Below, one piece after another: positions 6,760 to 13,663 of a DNA stretch of 16,658 bases. Numbering within the stretch: position 1 is the first letter of the stretch; each line of letters begins with the position of its first letter. Below the pieces are notes generated by a model, which was given only the letters and a program-made list of their open reading frames with translations, was not told the origin of the DNA and did no database searches. The DNA is from an uncultured Christensenellaceae bacterium. GTDB lineage: Bacteria > Bacillota > Clostridia > Christensenellales > Aristaeellaceae. Both the position numbers and the translations under genes were made by a program. Location: assembly GCA_905236495.1 (NCBI GenBank), contig CAJOPV010000128.1, forward strand, positions 1 to 16,658. Reading direction: 5' to 3'.

Positions 6760-7190
6760 GGGGCGGCCCTGCGCTTCCTGCGGGCGCTGACGGCGCTGAA
6801 GATCACCGAGGTGGTGGTGATCGCCAGGGCGATGGCGCAAATGCCCAGGATGGCAGCCGCCCCGGTGCTCACCGCCTGGTGGTAATCCCCCTCCACCACG
6901 TAGCGCATGGTATTGTAAAGCCCCACGCCGGGCACCAGCGGAATAATGGCCCCGGTCACGAACAGGGTCGTCGCCCGCTTCAAGAGCCGGGCGCTGATCT
7001 CACAGGAAAAGCCGATGAGCAGCGTGGCGGCAAAATAGGCCAGGGTACTTTGCCCCAGGAGCAGGAATACGCTGTACCCCGCAACCGCGATGAAGCCGCT
7101 TACCAGCATGGAGGACTTGGGCTGCCGCACCAGCAGGGAAAAGCTCACCGCCGCCAGGAAGCAGGCCGCCAATTGCAGCCCCCAGTTCAT
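6756..7190 (-). CDS. ThrE-type exporter, small subunit (YjjB/DUF3815-like)
   Basis: A 144-residue integral membrane protein matching the C-terminal half of the Ser/Thr exporter ThrE and the E. coli protein YjjB. It has about four or five hydrophobic segments and the family motif TGAIIPLVPGVGLYNT (79-94), which resembles the motif of its partner. In many bacteria the ThrE fold is split over two polypeptides acting together in the membrane, as in YjjP-YjjB. ATG 7190 overlaps the stop of the upstream partner (7187-7190, ATGA), and its own stop overlaps the Spo0A-like start in the same way. Substrate (amino acids, or dicarboxylates as reported for YjjPB) cannot be read. Confidence 0.9.
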   Translation of the reverse strand: MNWGLQLAACFLAAVSFSLLVRQPKSSMLVSGFIAVAGYSVFLLLGQSTLAYFAATLLIGFSCEISARLLKRATTLFVTGAIIPLVPGVGLYNTMRYVVEGDYHQAVSTGAAAILGICAIALAITTTSVIFSAVSARRKRRAAP

Positions 7191-7951
7191 AAGCCGATCC
7201 CTCCCCACATGGACAGCATCAGCCCGATGCCCGCCGCCAGCATCACGGCGGACAGCACGGCCTCCATGATCCTGGCCCCCCCGGATACCAGATCGCCCCG
7301 GATGGTATCCCGGATGGCGTTGGTGGTGGCAAGGCCAGGAAGCAAGGGCATGATGGCCCCGGAAATCACCGGCTCCACATGCACCTGAGACAGCGCCAGC
7401 GTGCCCAGCAGCGCCGTCAGCGTCGTCAGGGCCCCGGCGATCATGGAGGAAATCTGCATGGGCACCCGGCCCTTGGCAAGGGGCGGCAGCACCAATTGCA
7501 CCAGCGCGCCGCAAAAGAAGGACACGATAAAATCCATCCATCCGCCCCCCAGCATCACCGTAAAGCTGCCGGCGGACACGGCGCTGGCCCCGATGAGCAG
7601 CCAGCGGTGATCCTTTCCCGGGCGGTGGATTTCCCGCAGCTTCTCCAGGGCCTCCTCCGCCGTCATGGCCCCCTGGGCCACCTGGCGGGAAATGCTGTTG
7701 CATTGGTCGATCCGCGTCAGGTCCGTGGCCCGGTCATGCACCCGCACGATGCGGCTCAGCGTGCCGTGCTCCGGGGTGGTGAGGGTCAGCATCAATCCCG
7801 TTGGCAGGGCCAGCACATCCACCTTGGGCACCCCCAGGCCCTGGCACATCCGTTCCACCGTTTCCTCCGCCCGGTAGGTTTCCCCGCCGCTTTCCAGAAT
7901 GATCTGGGAGGCCAGGCATACCGCGTCCAGGGTGACCGTGATCCTTTCCAT
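7187..7951 (-). CDS. ThrE-type exporter, large subunit (YjjP/DUF1212-like)
   Basis: A 254-residue protein matching the N-terminal half of ThrE. It has a soluble region (1-115) with the family start LASQIILESGGETYRAEETV (13-32), then about five membrane segments, including the conserved GAIMPLLPGLATTNAIRD (198-215). ATG 7951 follows GCGGAGG with 4 bases between. A GTG at 7993 would add 14 residues but has no ribosome site and falls inside a hairpin arm. It is the first gene of a three-gene translationally coupled unit with the small exporter subunit and the Spo0A-like gene. No clear promoter was found in the 70 bases upstream; transcription may continue from the importer operon. Confidence 0.9.
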   Translation of the reverse strand: MERITVTLDAVCLASQIILESGGETYRAEETVERMCQGLGVPKVDVLALPTGLMLTLTTPEHGTLSRIVRVHDRATDLTRIDQCNSISRQVAQGAMTAEEALEKLREIHRPGKDHRWLLIGASAVSAGSFTVMLGGGWMDFIVSFFCGALVQLVLPPLAKGRVPMQISSMIAGALTTLTALLGTLALSQVHVEPVISGAIMPLLPGLATTNAIRDTIRGDLVSGGARIMEAVLSAVMLAAGIGLMLSMWGGIGL

Positions 7952-7970
7952 TTTTCCTCCGCAATCCGCA

Positions 7971-8000
7971 CAAGGAGGTGCCTGATGCAGCACCTCCTTG
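7971..8000. repeat. 11-bp hairpin between importer and exporter genes
   Basis: CAAGGAGGTGC (7971-7981) and GCACCTCCTTG (7990-8000) form a perfect 11-bp stem with an 8-base loop. On the transcribed minus strand no T run follows, so as a terminator after nupQ it would be weak. The arms hold AAGGAGGTG and its complement, the same sequences as an ideal Shine-Dalgarno and the 16S rRNA 3' end. It may be an attenuator, processing site or partial terminator. Confidence 0.65.
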
Positions 8001-8021
8001 ACGGCGTCTTTGGTTATTGGA

Positions 8022-8933
8022 TTATCGCATTCCTTTGTCGTAGGGGATGCCCTCCGCCTTGGGGGCCCGGCTCTTTTTGCTGGTGAGGGCCAGCACCACC
8101 ATGGAGGCGATGAAGGGCATCATATTGTAGATTTCCTTGGGCCATTTCAGGTCCTGCAAGACCGGGAAGGAATCGGCGATATTCGCCATGGCCCTGAACA
8201 GGGAGAAGAACACCGCCGCCAGGGCGATGCGGAAGGGCTTCCATTGCCCGAAGATCATTACCGCCAGGGCCAGGAAGCCCATGCCGGTGACGCCCTGTTC
8301 AAAATCCCACACCTGCACGGCGGGCACCACGTAAGCCATGCCGCCGATGCCTCCCAGGAACCCGGAGACCAGCACGCCGATATAGCGCATCTTATACACG
8401 TTGATGCCCACGCTGTCCGCCGCCTGGGGATGCTCGCCGCAGGAGCGGAGCCTGAGGCCCAGTTTGGTGCGGTACAGAACGAAGTAGGCGATCAAAAGCA
8501 GCACGATGCCGATGGGGATGAACACGCTCAGATCCAATCCGCCGATGGAAAAGAGGAAATCCCGGTTGGAATAATTCAGCTTGGGGGCCTGGGTGCCGTT
8601 CACCCGCTTGGCGATAACCATAGCCAGGGCGGTTGCCAGGATATTCAGGGCCGTTCCGCCGATGGTTTGATCTGCTCTCAGATTAATGGAGGCGTAAGCC
8701 AGCAGCAGCGCATAGATCATGCCCGCCACCCCGGCGATCAGGATGGAAAGGGGCACCTTCAGCCCCGCCGCCAGGGGCAGGAACATATCCGCCAGCACCC
8801 CCGCCAGGCTGCCGATCACCATGATGCCCTCCAGGGCGATATTGATGATGCCGCTGCGCTCGGAGAACATGCCCCCCAGGGCCACCAGCATCAGCACCAC
8901 GCTGTAAAGAAGGGTGTATTTCGCAAGCAGCAT
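8022..8933 (-). CDS. nupQ: Nucleoside ABC importer, permease (NupQ/YufQ-like)
   Basis: A 303-residue, strongly hydrophobic permease of the branched-chain amino acid/sugar/nucleoside permease family, with about eight to ten membrane segments. GMFSERSGIINIALEG (21-36) is the typical start of the NupQ group, and GLRLRSCGEHPQAADSVGI (164-182) is the cytoplasmic coupling loop that meets the ATPase (EAA-like region). It is the second permease of the heteromeric importer formed with the upstream permease and ATPase. AAAGGAGGG (8942-8950) precedes ATG 8933. It starts 2 bases beyond the stop of the preceding gene. Specificity for nucleosides is inferred from the whole BMP/NupOPQ set. Confidence 0.92.
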   Translation of the reverse strand: MLLAKYTLLYSVVLMLVALGGMFSERSGIINIALEGIMVIGSLAGVLADMFLPLAAGLKVPLSILIAGVAGMIYALLLAYASINLRADQTIGGTALNILATALAMVIAKRVNGTQAPKLNYSNRDFLFSIGGLDLSVFIPIGIVLLLIAYFVLYRTKLGLRLRSCGEHPQAADSVGINVYKMRYIGVLVSGFLGGIGGMAYVVPAVQVWDFEQGVTGMGFLALAVMIFGQWKPFRIALAAVFFSLFRAMANIADSFPVLQDLKWPKEIYNMMPFIASMVVLALTSKKSRAPKAEGIPYDKGMR

Positions 8934-8935
8934 GA

Positions 8936-10081
8936 TTATTTCCCTCCTTTGTTTTCCCGGCTGAACACCCGGCTGATACGGCGCTTAAAGAGCATCATGA
9001 AGGCGCACAGGTAGATGATCACGCCGGAGATCACGTCGGCGATTTCCGGGGGGAAGATGTTGGCGCTCATAAAGCCGCCGCCGGTGGAGATATGGGAAAT
9101 GAACAGGGCGGAGAAGACGGTGCCGATGGGGTTGCTGCTTGCCAGCAGCGCCACCGAAATGCCGTCAAAGCCGATGCCCGGCAGGGCGGTGGATACCAGG
9201 GGCTGCCATTCGGCTGTGCCGGAGAGGTAATACAGCCCTGCGCCGATGCCCGCCAGGGCGCCGGAAATCGCCATTGCCAGGATGATGTTCTTTTTTTCGT
9301 TGATGCCGGCGTATTTTGCCGCCGTCTTGGAATAGCCGCAGGCCTTCAGCTCGTACCCGAAGGTGGTCTTATTCAGCACCACCCACAGGATCACGGCGAT
9401 GAGCACGGCGATGAAGATGCCGATGGTGGCGGGCCGCTGGAAGTAGGTGGCCCCCAGGTCCTTGAGATCGGGGATCAGGCTGCCCGCCGATTTCGCGGCG
9501 ACGGGCCAGGTCTTGGTGGTTTTCAGGTTATACATGGGGCTGCTTCCGCCGCCGTACATGAGGGTGTTCACCCCGTAGAGGCCGATCCAGTTGAACATGA
9601 TGGCGGTGATGACCTCGTTGATATTGAAGTACGCCTTGAAGAACCCGGGGATGGCCCCCCAGACCGCCCCGCACAGGGCCGCCGCGATGAGGCACACATA
9701 CCAGGGCAGATTCCATATCAGCGCGCAGTACAGCGCCCCGAAGGCGCCCACGGCGTACTGCCCGGCAGCCCCGATGTTGAACAGGCCCGTCTTGAAGGCG
9801 AAGGCCACCGAAAGGCCCGTCATGATGAGGGACGCCGCCAGGGTGATTTCAGCCCGCAGGCCCCGGGGCATCTGGTACAGCCCTCCCAGCAGCACCTGCT
9901 TAAAGCCGCTGGTGTAGGCGGTTGACAAAACGTCCCCGAAGGTGAAGGGATTGCCGCCGTTCCTCAGGCTGATATAGGCCAGCAGTATCAGCGCCAGGAA
10001 GCCGATGAACAGACCGATCAGGATACACAGAAGGGCGGATAGGATCGTGATGATGCCGGAACGGAAGCGGTTATTCTCCAT
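8936..10081 (-). CDS. nupP: Nucleoside ABC importer, permease (NupP/YufP-like)
   Basis: A 381-residue permease of the same family, with a hydrophobic N-terminus (about 10-36), a short extracytoplasmic stretch, and the family segments FAFKTGLFNIGAAGQY (around 90-105) and FNINEVITAIMFNWIGLYG (around 148-166). The coupling loop is FGYELKACGYSKTAAKYAGI (around 249-268). Start ATG 10081 lies inside the last codons of nupO (11-base overlap). GAGGTGG stands 9 bases ahead, so a stop-start coupled translation is likely. The frame is open farther upstream, but the longer version would only read nupO codons out of frame. It pairs with the following permease to form the membrane channel. Confidence 0.92.
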   Translation of the reverse strand: MENNRFRSGIITILSALLCILIGLFIGFLALILLAYISLRNGGNPFTFGDVLSTAYTSGFKQVLLGGLYQMPRGLRAEITLAASLIMTGLSVAFAFKTGLFNIGAAGQYAVGAFGALYCALIWNLPWYVCLIAAALCGAVWGAIPGFFKAYFNINEVITAIMFNWIGLYGVNTLMYGGGSSPMYNLKTTKTWPVAAKSAGSLIPDLKDLGATYFQRPATIGIFIAVLIAVILWVVLNKTTFGYELKACGYSKTAAKYAGINEKKNIILAMAISGALAGIGAGLYYLSGTAEWQPLVSTALPGIGFDGISVALLASSNPIGTVFSALFISHISTGGGFMSANIFPPEIADVISGVIIYLCAFMMLFKRRISRVFSRENKGGK

Positions 10082-11618
10082 CGTACTGTGCCACCTCGCT
10101 TTGCTTTCTTGCCCCTGCCATGTACAGCCCCAATTCCTCCACCGTGGTGGTCTTGGGGTCAAATTCGCCCACGATCTCCCCTTCGTACATGACTAAGATG
10201 CGGTCGCTCAGGTTCATGACCTCCTCCAATTCCAGGGAAACCAGCAGCACCGCCTTCCGGCTGTCCCGCACGGAGAGGATCTGGTTGTGGATGTATTCGA
10301 TGGCGCCAACATCCAGGCCCCTTGTGGGCTGCACGGCAACCAACAGGTCCGTCCCCCGGTCGATCTCCCGGGCTACGATGGCCTTTTGCTGATTGCCGCC
10401 GGACATGCTGCGGGCAATGGTGACGGGCCCCTGACCGCTGCGCACGTCGTATTGGTCAATGAGCTTTTCCGCGTAGCGGCGCACCTCCCGGCGCTTGATG
10501 AAGCCTCCGTCCTGGAAGGCGGGCTCCCAGTACCGCTGGAGCACCATATTATCCTCCAGCGTGTAATCCAGCACCAGCCCGTGCTTGTGCCGGTCCTCCG
10601 GGATGTGGCTCACCCCGGCCTTGGCCCGGTCCCTTATGCTGAAATGGGTGATATCCTTGCCGTTTAAGCGGATGCGGCCTTTCGTCATGGGCTCCAGCCC
10701 CGTCAGGGCGGATACGAACTCCGTCTGCCCGTTGCCCTCGATGCCCGCCAGGCACACGATCTCCCCGGCCCGGACCTCGAAGGATACGTTTTTGACCGCG
10801 TCCTTCTTATGGCGCTTGCTGGGCACGGTCACGTCCCGGACCTCCAGCACCACGCTGCCCACGGCGATATCCTTTTTGTCCACCGTGAAGCTCACGTCCC
10901 GGCCCACCATCATCTTGGAGAGCTCTTCCTTGGTGGTGTTTTTGGTTTCCACCGTGCCCACGTACTTGCCCTTGCGCAGCACCGTGCACCGATCCGCCAC
11001 CGCCATGATCTCGTTCAGCTTATGGGTGATGAACAGGATGGATTTGCCTTCCCTGGCAAAGCCCCGCATGATCTCCATGAGCTCGTCGATCTCCTGGGGG
11101 GTCAAAACGGCGGTGGGCTCGTCCAGGATGAGGATATCGTTGTCCCGGTACAGCATTTTCAGGATCTCCACCCTTTGCTGCATGCCCACGGAGATATCCT
11201 CCACGATGGCGTCCAGATCCACCTTCAAATTATACTTTTTGCTCAGGGCCTCCACCTTTTCCCGGGCCTTTTTCTTTTTCAGCACCCCCATGGTGCTGTC
11301 CTCCGCACCCAGGATGATGTTGTCCAGCACGGAAAACACCTCCACCAGCTTAAAATGCTGGTGCACCATGCCGATGCCCAGGGCGTTGGCGTCGTTGGGG
11401 TTATTGATCTCCACCTTTTTGCCGTCCTTGCGGATCTCGCCGCTTTCGGGCTGATACAGGCCAAACAGCACGCTCATCAGCGTGCTTTTGCCCGCGCCGT
11501 TTTCTCCCAGCAGCGCGTGGATCTCCCCTTTTTTCAATTGCAGCGTCACGTCGTCGTTGGCCTTGATGCCGGGAAAGATTTTCGTGATATGCAGCATTTC
11601 GATCACATAATCACTCAA
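10071..11618 (-). CDS. nupO: Nucleoside ABC importer, duplicated ATPase (NupO/YufO-like), TTG start
   Basis: A 515-residue ATPase with two nucleotide-binding domains in one chain. Domain 1 has Walker A GENGAGKST (38-46), signature ISVGMQQ (142-148) and Walker B ILILDEP (162-168). Domain 2 has a degenerate Walker A GIEGNGQT (292-299, no lysine), signature MSGGNQQK (405-412) and a Walker B AVQPTRGLD in which Gln stands for the catalytic Glu. This asymmetry is normal for sugar and nucleoside importer ATPases, where only one site hydrolyses ATP. The start is taken as TTG 11618: GGGAGG lies 8 bases ahead and the product begins (M)SDYVIEM, as in NupO relatives. An ATG at 11714 would add 32 residues but lies upstream of the promoter's start site. 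Confidence 0.93.
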   Translation of the reverse strand: MSDYVIEMLHITKIFPGIKANDDVTLQLKKGEIHALLGENGAGKSTLMSVLFGLYQPESGEIRKDGKKVEINNPNDANALGIGMVHQHFKLVEVFSVLDNIILGAEDSTMGVLKKKKAREKVEALSKKYNLKVDLDAIVEDISVGMQQRVEILKMLYRDNDILILDEPTAVLTPQEIDELMEIMRGFAREGKSILFITHKLNEIMAVADRCTVLRKGKYVGTVETKNTTKEELSKMMVGRDVSFTVDKKDIAVGSVVLEVRDVTVPSKRHKKDAVKNVSFEVRAGEIVCLAGIEGNGQTEFVSALTGLEPMTKGRIRLNGKDITHFSIRDRAKAGVSHIPEDRHKHGLVLDYTLEDNMVLQRYWEPAFQDGGFIKRREVRRYAEKLIDQYDVRSGQGPVTIARSMSGGNQQKAIVAREIDRGTDLLVAVQPTRGLDVGAIEYIHNQILSVRDSRKAVLLVSLELEEVMNLSDRILVMYEGEIVGEFDPKTTTVEELGLYMAGARKQSEVAQYDGE

Positions 11619-11660
11619 ACGGACCCGCCTCCCATCCGAAGTGTATATCCTGTTGCCTTC

Positions 11661-11689
11661 ATTATACTGTATTTTTTCATTCTTCGCAA
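11661..11689 (-). promoter_or_regulatory. Sigma-A promoter of nupOPQ
   Basis: On the minus strand TTGCGA (11684-11689), a 17-base spacer and TATAAT (11661-11666) lie about 45 bases ahead of the TTG start. The -10 is perfect and the -35 is 4 of 6. The predicted start near 11654 leaves a 35-base leader. Because bmp ends in a terminator just upstream, this promoter gives the transporter genes separate expression. Confidence 0.75.
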
Positions 11690-11712
11690 CAGAAAAACCG
11701 CCCGCTTTCCGC

Positions 11713-11748
11713 AAAAAGAAAAGGCCCGCGGAAAAAACCGCAGGCCTT
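11713..11748 (-). terminator. Intrinsic terminator of the BMP gene
   Basis: On the minus strand AAGGCCTGCGG (11738-11748) pairs with CCGCGGGCCTT (11721-11731), 11 bp with one G-T pair around a T6 loop, followed by TTCTTTTT (11713-11720). It lies 12 bases beyond the bmp stop codon. Confidence 0.9.
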
Positions 11749-11760
11749 GGGTAAATTGGC

Positions 11761-13014
11761 TTAGTCGATGTAGTTCACGGTGCTGTTGGTCACAGCGGGC
11801 TGATTCTCGATGTCGTTGCTGACAGTGATTTCACCCTTCTGCATCGCGTCATGGATGGCGGTGTAGTCCGCAGCGGTGAAGGTCTTGAAGCCCCAGGAAG
11901 CCTCGGCGGTGGGCAGGCCCACATATTCGCCCTCAGCCAGGGAGTAGTTCAAAATCTTGCCGCCGTAGTTGGCGAAGTTGCCGGCGAAGTATTCCGTCAG
12001 AACGGTCTCGGTCACGTTCTGCAGGCCCTTCATAGCGGAGGTCACGAAGGGGTTGTAGGGATAAACCTTTTCGCCCTTCTCATCCACCTTGTCGCCCACG
12101 TAGTGCTGATCGACGTCCACGCCGATCACCATGCCGTTGTACTTCACAGCCGCTTCCACAGCGGAGGTGTAGATGCCGCCGCCGCAGGCGAACACGATTT
12201 CGGTGCCGGTGGAGTACCAGCCTTCCATCTTGGCGGTGATGGCGGCGTCGCCGAAGAACTGACCGCCGTAGGTGTAGTTGATCTCGATTTGCTTATCCAG
12301 CTCGGCAGCGGCCTTATCGGCGCCCTGCACGAAGCCGTAGCCGTAGCGGATAACCGCGGGCACAGCCATGCCGCCCAGGAAGCCCAGCTTGGTGTAGCCG
12401 TCCTTCACGGCGGCGTAGCCGGCCAGGTAACCGGCCTGCTCTTCAGAGAAGGTCAAGCACACAGTATTGGCGGCAGGTTCAACATAAGTGACATAGTCCA
12501 GCGTCAGGTCGCCGGCGGCAACGTCCACAGCGACGAAGGTCACGTCGGGATAATCATTCTGCGCGGTCACCAGGGTGGCGCCGAACAGATAGCCGGGCAT
12601 GACGATGACGGTGGCGCCTTCCTTCACGGCCTGGTCGATGCTCAGCAGCCGGGCGTCGGTGGAATCAGCGGTGGGCTGATAGTAGATGTATTCGATGTTG
12701 TTGGCCTTGCCATAGGCTTCCACGGCCTGCCAGCAGGCCTGGTTGAAGCTCTCGTCGTCGATGGTGCCCACGTCGGTCACCAGGGCGATCTTCTGGGTCT
12801 TTTCCGCAGCGGGGGCTTCCGTAGGCTCAGCAACGGGGGCCTCGGTGGGCTCTGCGGGGGCCTCGGTGGGCTCTGCGGGGGCCTCGGTAGCTTCCACGGT
12901 GGGGGCGGGCGCTTCGGCCTTCTTGCCAAACAGATCGGTAAACTGCCACAGGCAGATCACCGCAGCAGCAATCACCACGATGGCGCAGATGATCGCAATT
13001 GCTTTTTTGCTCAT
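11761..13014 (-). CDS. BMP family substrate-binding protein of the nucleoside importer
   Basis: A 417-residue extracytoplasmic binding protein of the basic membrane protein family (PnrA/NupN type), which delivers nucleosides to the NupOPQ channel. A hydrophobic segment (4-25) is followed by a Pro/Glu/Thr/Ala linker (about 34-72) with AEPTEAP repeats. The BMP domain starts at KIALVTDVGTIDDESFNQACW (75-95) and contains VIVMPGYLFGATL, GFLGGMAVPAVIRYGYGF and VFACGGGIYTSAVEAA. Cysteines 10 and 21 in the hydrophobic segment are each preceded by Ile, not Gly/Ala/Ser, so no canonical lipobox is present. The protein may be held by an uncleaved helix. GGGAGG (13024-13029) precedes ATG 13014. It has its own promoter and terminator, which fits the excess of binding protein over channel that importers need. 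Confidence 0.93.
   Translation of the reverse strand: MSKKAIAIICAIVVIAAAVICLWQFTDLFGKKAEAPAPTVEATEAPAEPTEAPAEPTEAPVAEPTEAPAAEKTQKIALVTDVGTIDDESFNQACWQAVEAYGKANNIEYIYYQPTADSTDARLLSIDQAVKEGATVIVMPGYLFGATLVTAQNDYPDVTFVAVDVAAGDLTLDYVTYVEPAANTVCLTFSEEQAGYLAGYAAVKDGYTKLGFLGGMAVPAVIRYGYGFVQGADKAAAELDKQIEINYTYGGQFFGDAAITAKMEGWYSTGTEIVFACGGGIYTSAVEAAVKYNGMVIGVDVDQHYVGDKVDEKGEKVYPYNPFVTSAMKGLQNVTETVLTEYFAGNFANYGGKILNYSLAEGEYVGLPTAEASWGFKTFTAADYTAIHDAMQKGEITVSNDIENQPAVTNSTVNYID
12811..12897 (-). repeat. In-frame tandem repeat coding the Pro/Glu linker of the BMP protein
   Basis: Two identical 21-base units (12835-12855 and 12856-12876) are flanked by a degenerate 24-base copy (12811-12834) and a degenerate 21-base copy (12877-12897). 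Each unit encodes a heptad like AEPTEAP. The spacer length between the membrane helix and binding domain could change by slippage without shifting frame. Confidence 0.85.
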
Positions 13015-13043
13015 TCCTGTCTTCCTCCCAAATTCATTCTCTC

Positions 13044-13063
13044 GGATAATCGTTTCGTTATCC
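13044..13063. promoter_or_regulatory. Candidate operator in the bmp leader
   Basis: GGATAA (13044-13049) and TTATCC (13058-13063) are inverted arms around TCGTTTCG, just downstream of the bmp -10, at about +1 to +20. The position suits a repressor site or a small leader hairpin. It does not match a known PurR or cre consensus, so the regulator is unknown. Confidence 0.35.
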
Positions 13064-13070
13064 AGCGGCT

Positions 13071-13099
13071 ATTATAGCAAAAAAAACGCCTGAATGCAA
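13071..13099 (-). promoter_or_regulatory. Sigma-A promoter of the BMP gene (extended -10)
   Basis: On the minus strand TGCTATAAT (TATAAT at 13071-13076, with the TGn extension) lies 17 bases from TTGCAT (13094-13099). The -35 is weak (3 of 6), but the extended -10 is perfect. Its -35 and spacer overlap the terminator of the preceding gene. Confidence 0.8.
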
Positions 13100-13110
13100 T
13101 CATTCAGACG
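13079..13110 (-). terminator. Intrinsic terminator after the unknown gene
   Basis: On the minus strand CGTCTGAATG (13101-13110) pairs with CATTCAGGCG (13087-13096), 10 bp with one G-T pair and a 4-base loop, followed by a T8 run (13079-13086). It ends the truA/unknown-gene transcript and physically overlaps the bmp promoter. Confidence 0.9.
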
Positions 13111-13123
13111 AAAACGGCAGAAT

Positions 13124-13663
13124 TTAAGATTTTTGTAAACTTTCCCCTTCCCGGCGGCGGGCCAGGTAATCCTTCAGCCTCTTTTGGATCACCACCCGGT
13201 AGGCGGGCCGATACGCCCGGCGATACGCCTCGCTGTGGCGCAGGGGCGGGCATTTCTTTTCATCATACGCCGCCAGGAGCACATCCAGCGTCACCGCCTC
13301 AAAAGGCGTATCCCCCTGATCCGCCATGTCCCGCAATTCCCGGATCGCCTCCCGGAAGGCCTTTTTGTCCCCCTGGGTCCCGTCGGCTGCCTGCATGAAA
13401 AGGGCGCAGATATCCTCTGCCGGAATGCCCCGGCCCTTGCAGGGCCCCAGGTTCAGCCGGCAAAGGCCCCCGCCGATGGATTCATACAGGGGCTGCCCCG
13501 CCGGAGCCGCGCTCATTTCCTCCCGGATCAGGGCAAGCGCCTTTTCCCGATCCTGGATCAGGTGCCCCGGGCCGAATATGTGCTGATGGATCAGCTTCAC
13601 CGCGTCCCTCGCCTCCATCAGCGGGTAACGGTCAAAATGCGCCGTCAGGATATCCCGGATCAT
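13124..13663 (-). CDS. Conserved-looking protein of unknown function
   Basis: I do not recognise a named family. The product is 179 residues, soluble, without signal peptide or membrane segment, and has a patterned sequence that looks constrained: KLIHQHIFGPGHLI (23-36), YESIGGGLCRLNLGP (60-74) and PPLRHSEAYRRAYRPAYRVV (139-158), followed by a basic C-terminus. The conserved-looking His, Cys, Arg and Tyr residues hint at an enzyme or nucleic-acid-associated protein, but nothing specific can be claimed. ATG 13663 has GGGGAG 9 bases ahead; a TTG at 13684 would add 7 residues with no ribosome site. The gene start overlaps the truA end by 32 bases, so it is co-transcribed with truA, and a strong terminator follows. 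Confidence 0.8.
   Translation of the reverse strand: MIRDILTAHFDRYPLMEARDAVKLIHQHIFGPGHLIQDREKALALIREEMSAAPAGQPLYESIGGGLCRLNLGPCKGRGIPAEDICALFMQAADGTQGDKKAFREAIRELRDMADQGDTPFEAVTLDVLLAAYDEKKCPPLRHSEAYRRAYRPAYRVVIQKRLKDYLARRREGESLQKS

Noticed and set aside
7187..7190. Frameshift splitting a single ThrE protein into two genes
   Set aside because: Split YjjP/YjjB-type pairs are common, both halves have complete family motifs, and ATGA overlap is a normal coupled junction.
7998..9014. A 338-codon plus-strand open frame opposite nupQ
   Set aside because: Its sequence is His/Gln/Gly-rich with no family resemblance, while the other strand encodes a recognisable permease.
11619..11714. ATG 11714 as start of nupO
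   Set aside because: It would lie upstream of the mapped-looking promoter and inside the bmp terminator tail, and the extra 32 residues do not resemble the family.
12811..12897. CRISPR-like array
   Set aside because: Units are contiguous, about 21 bases, in frame and coding; there are no spacers.
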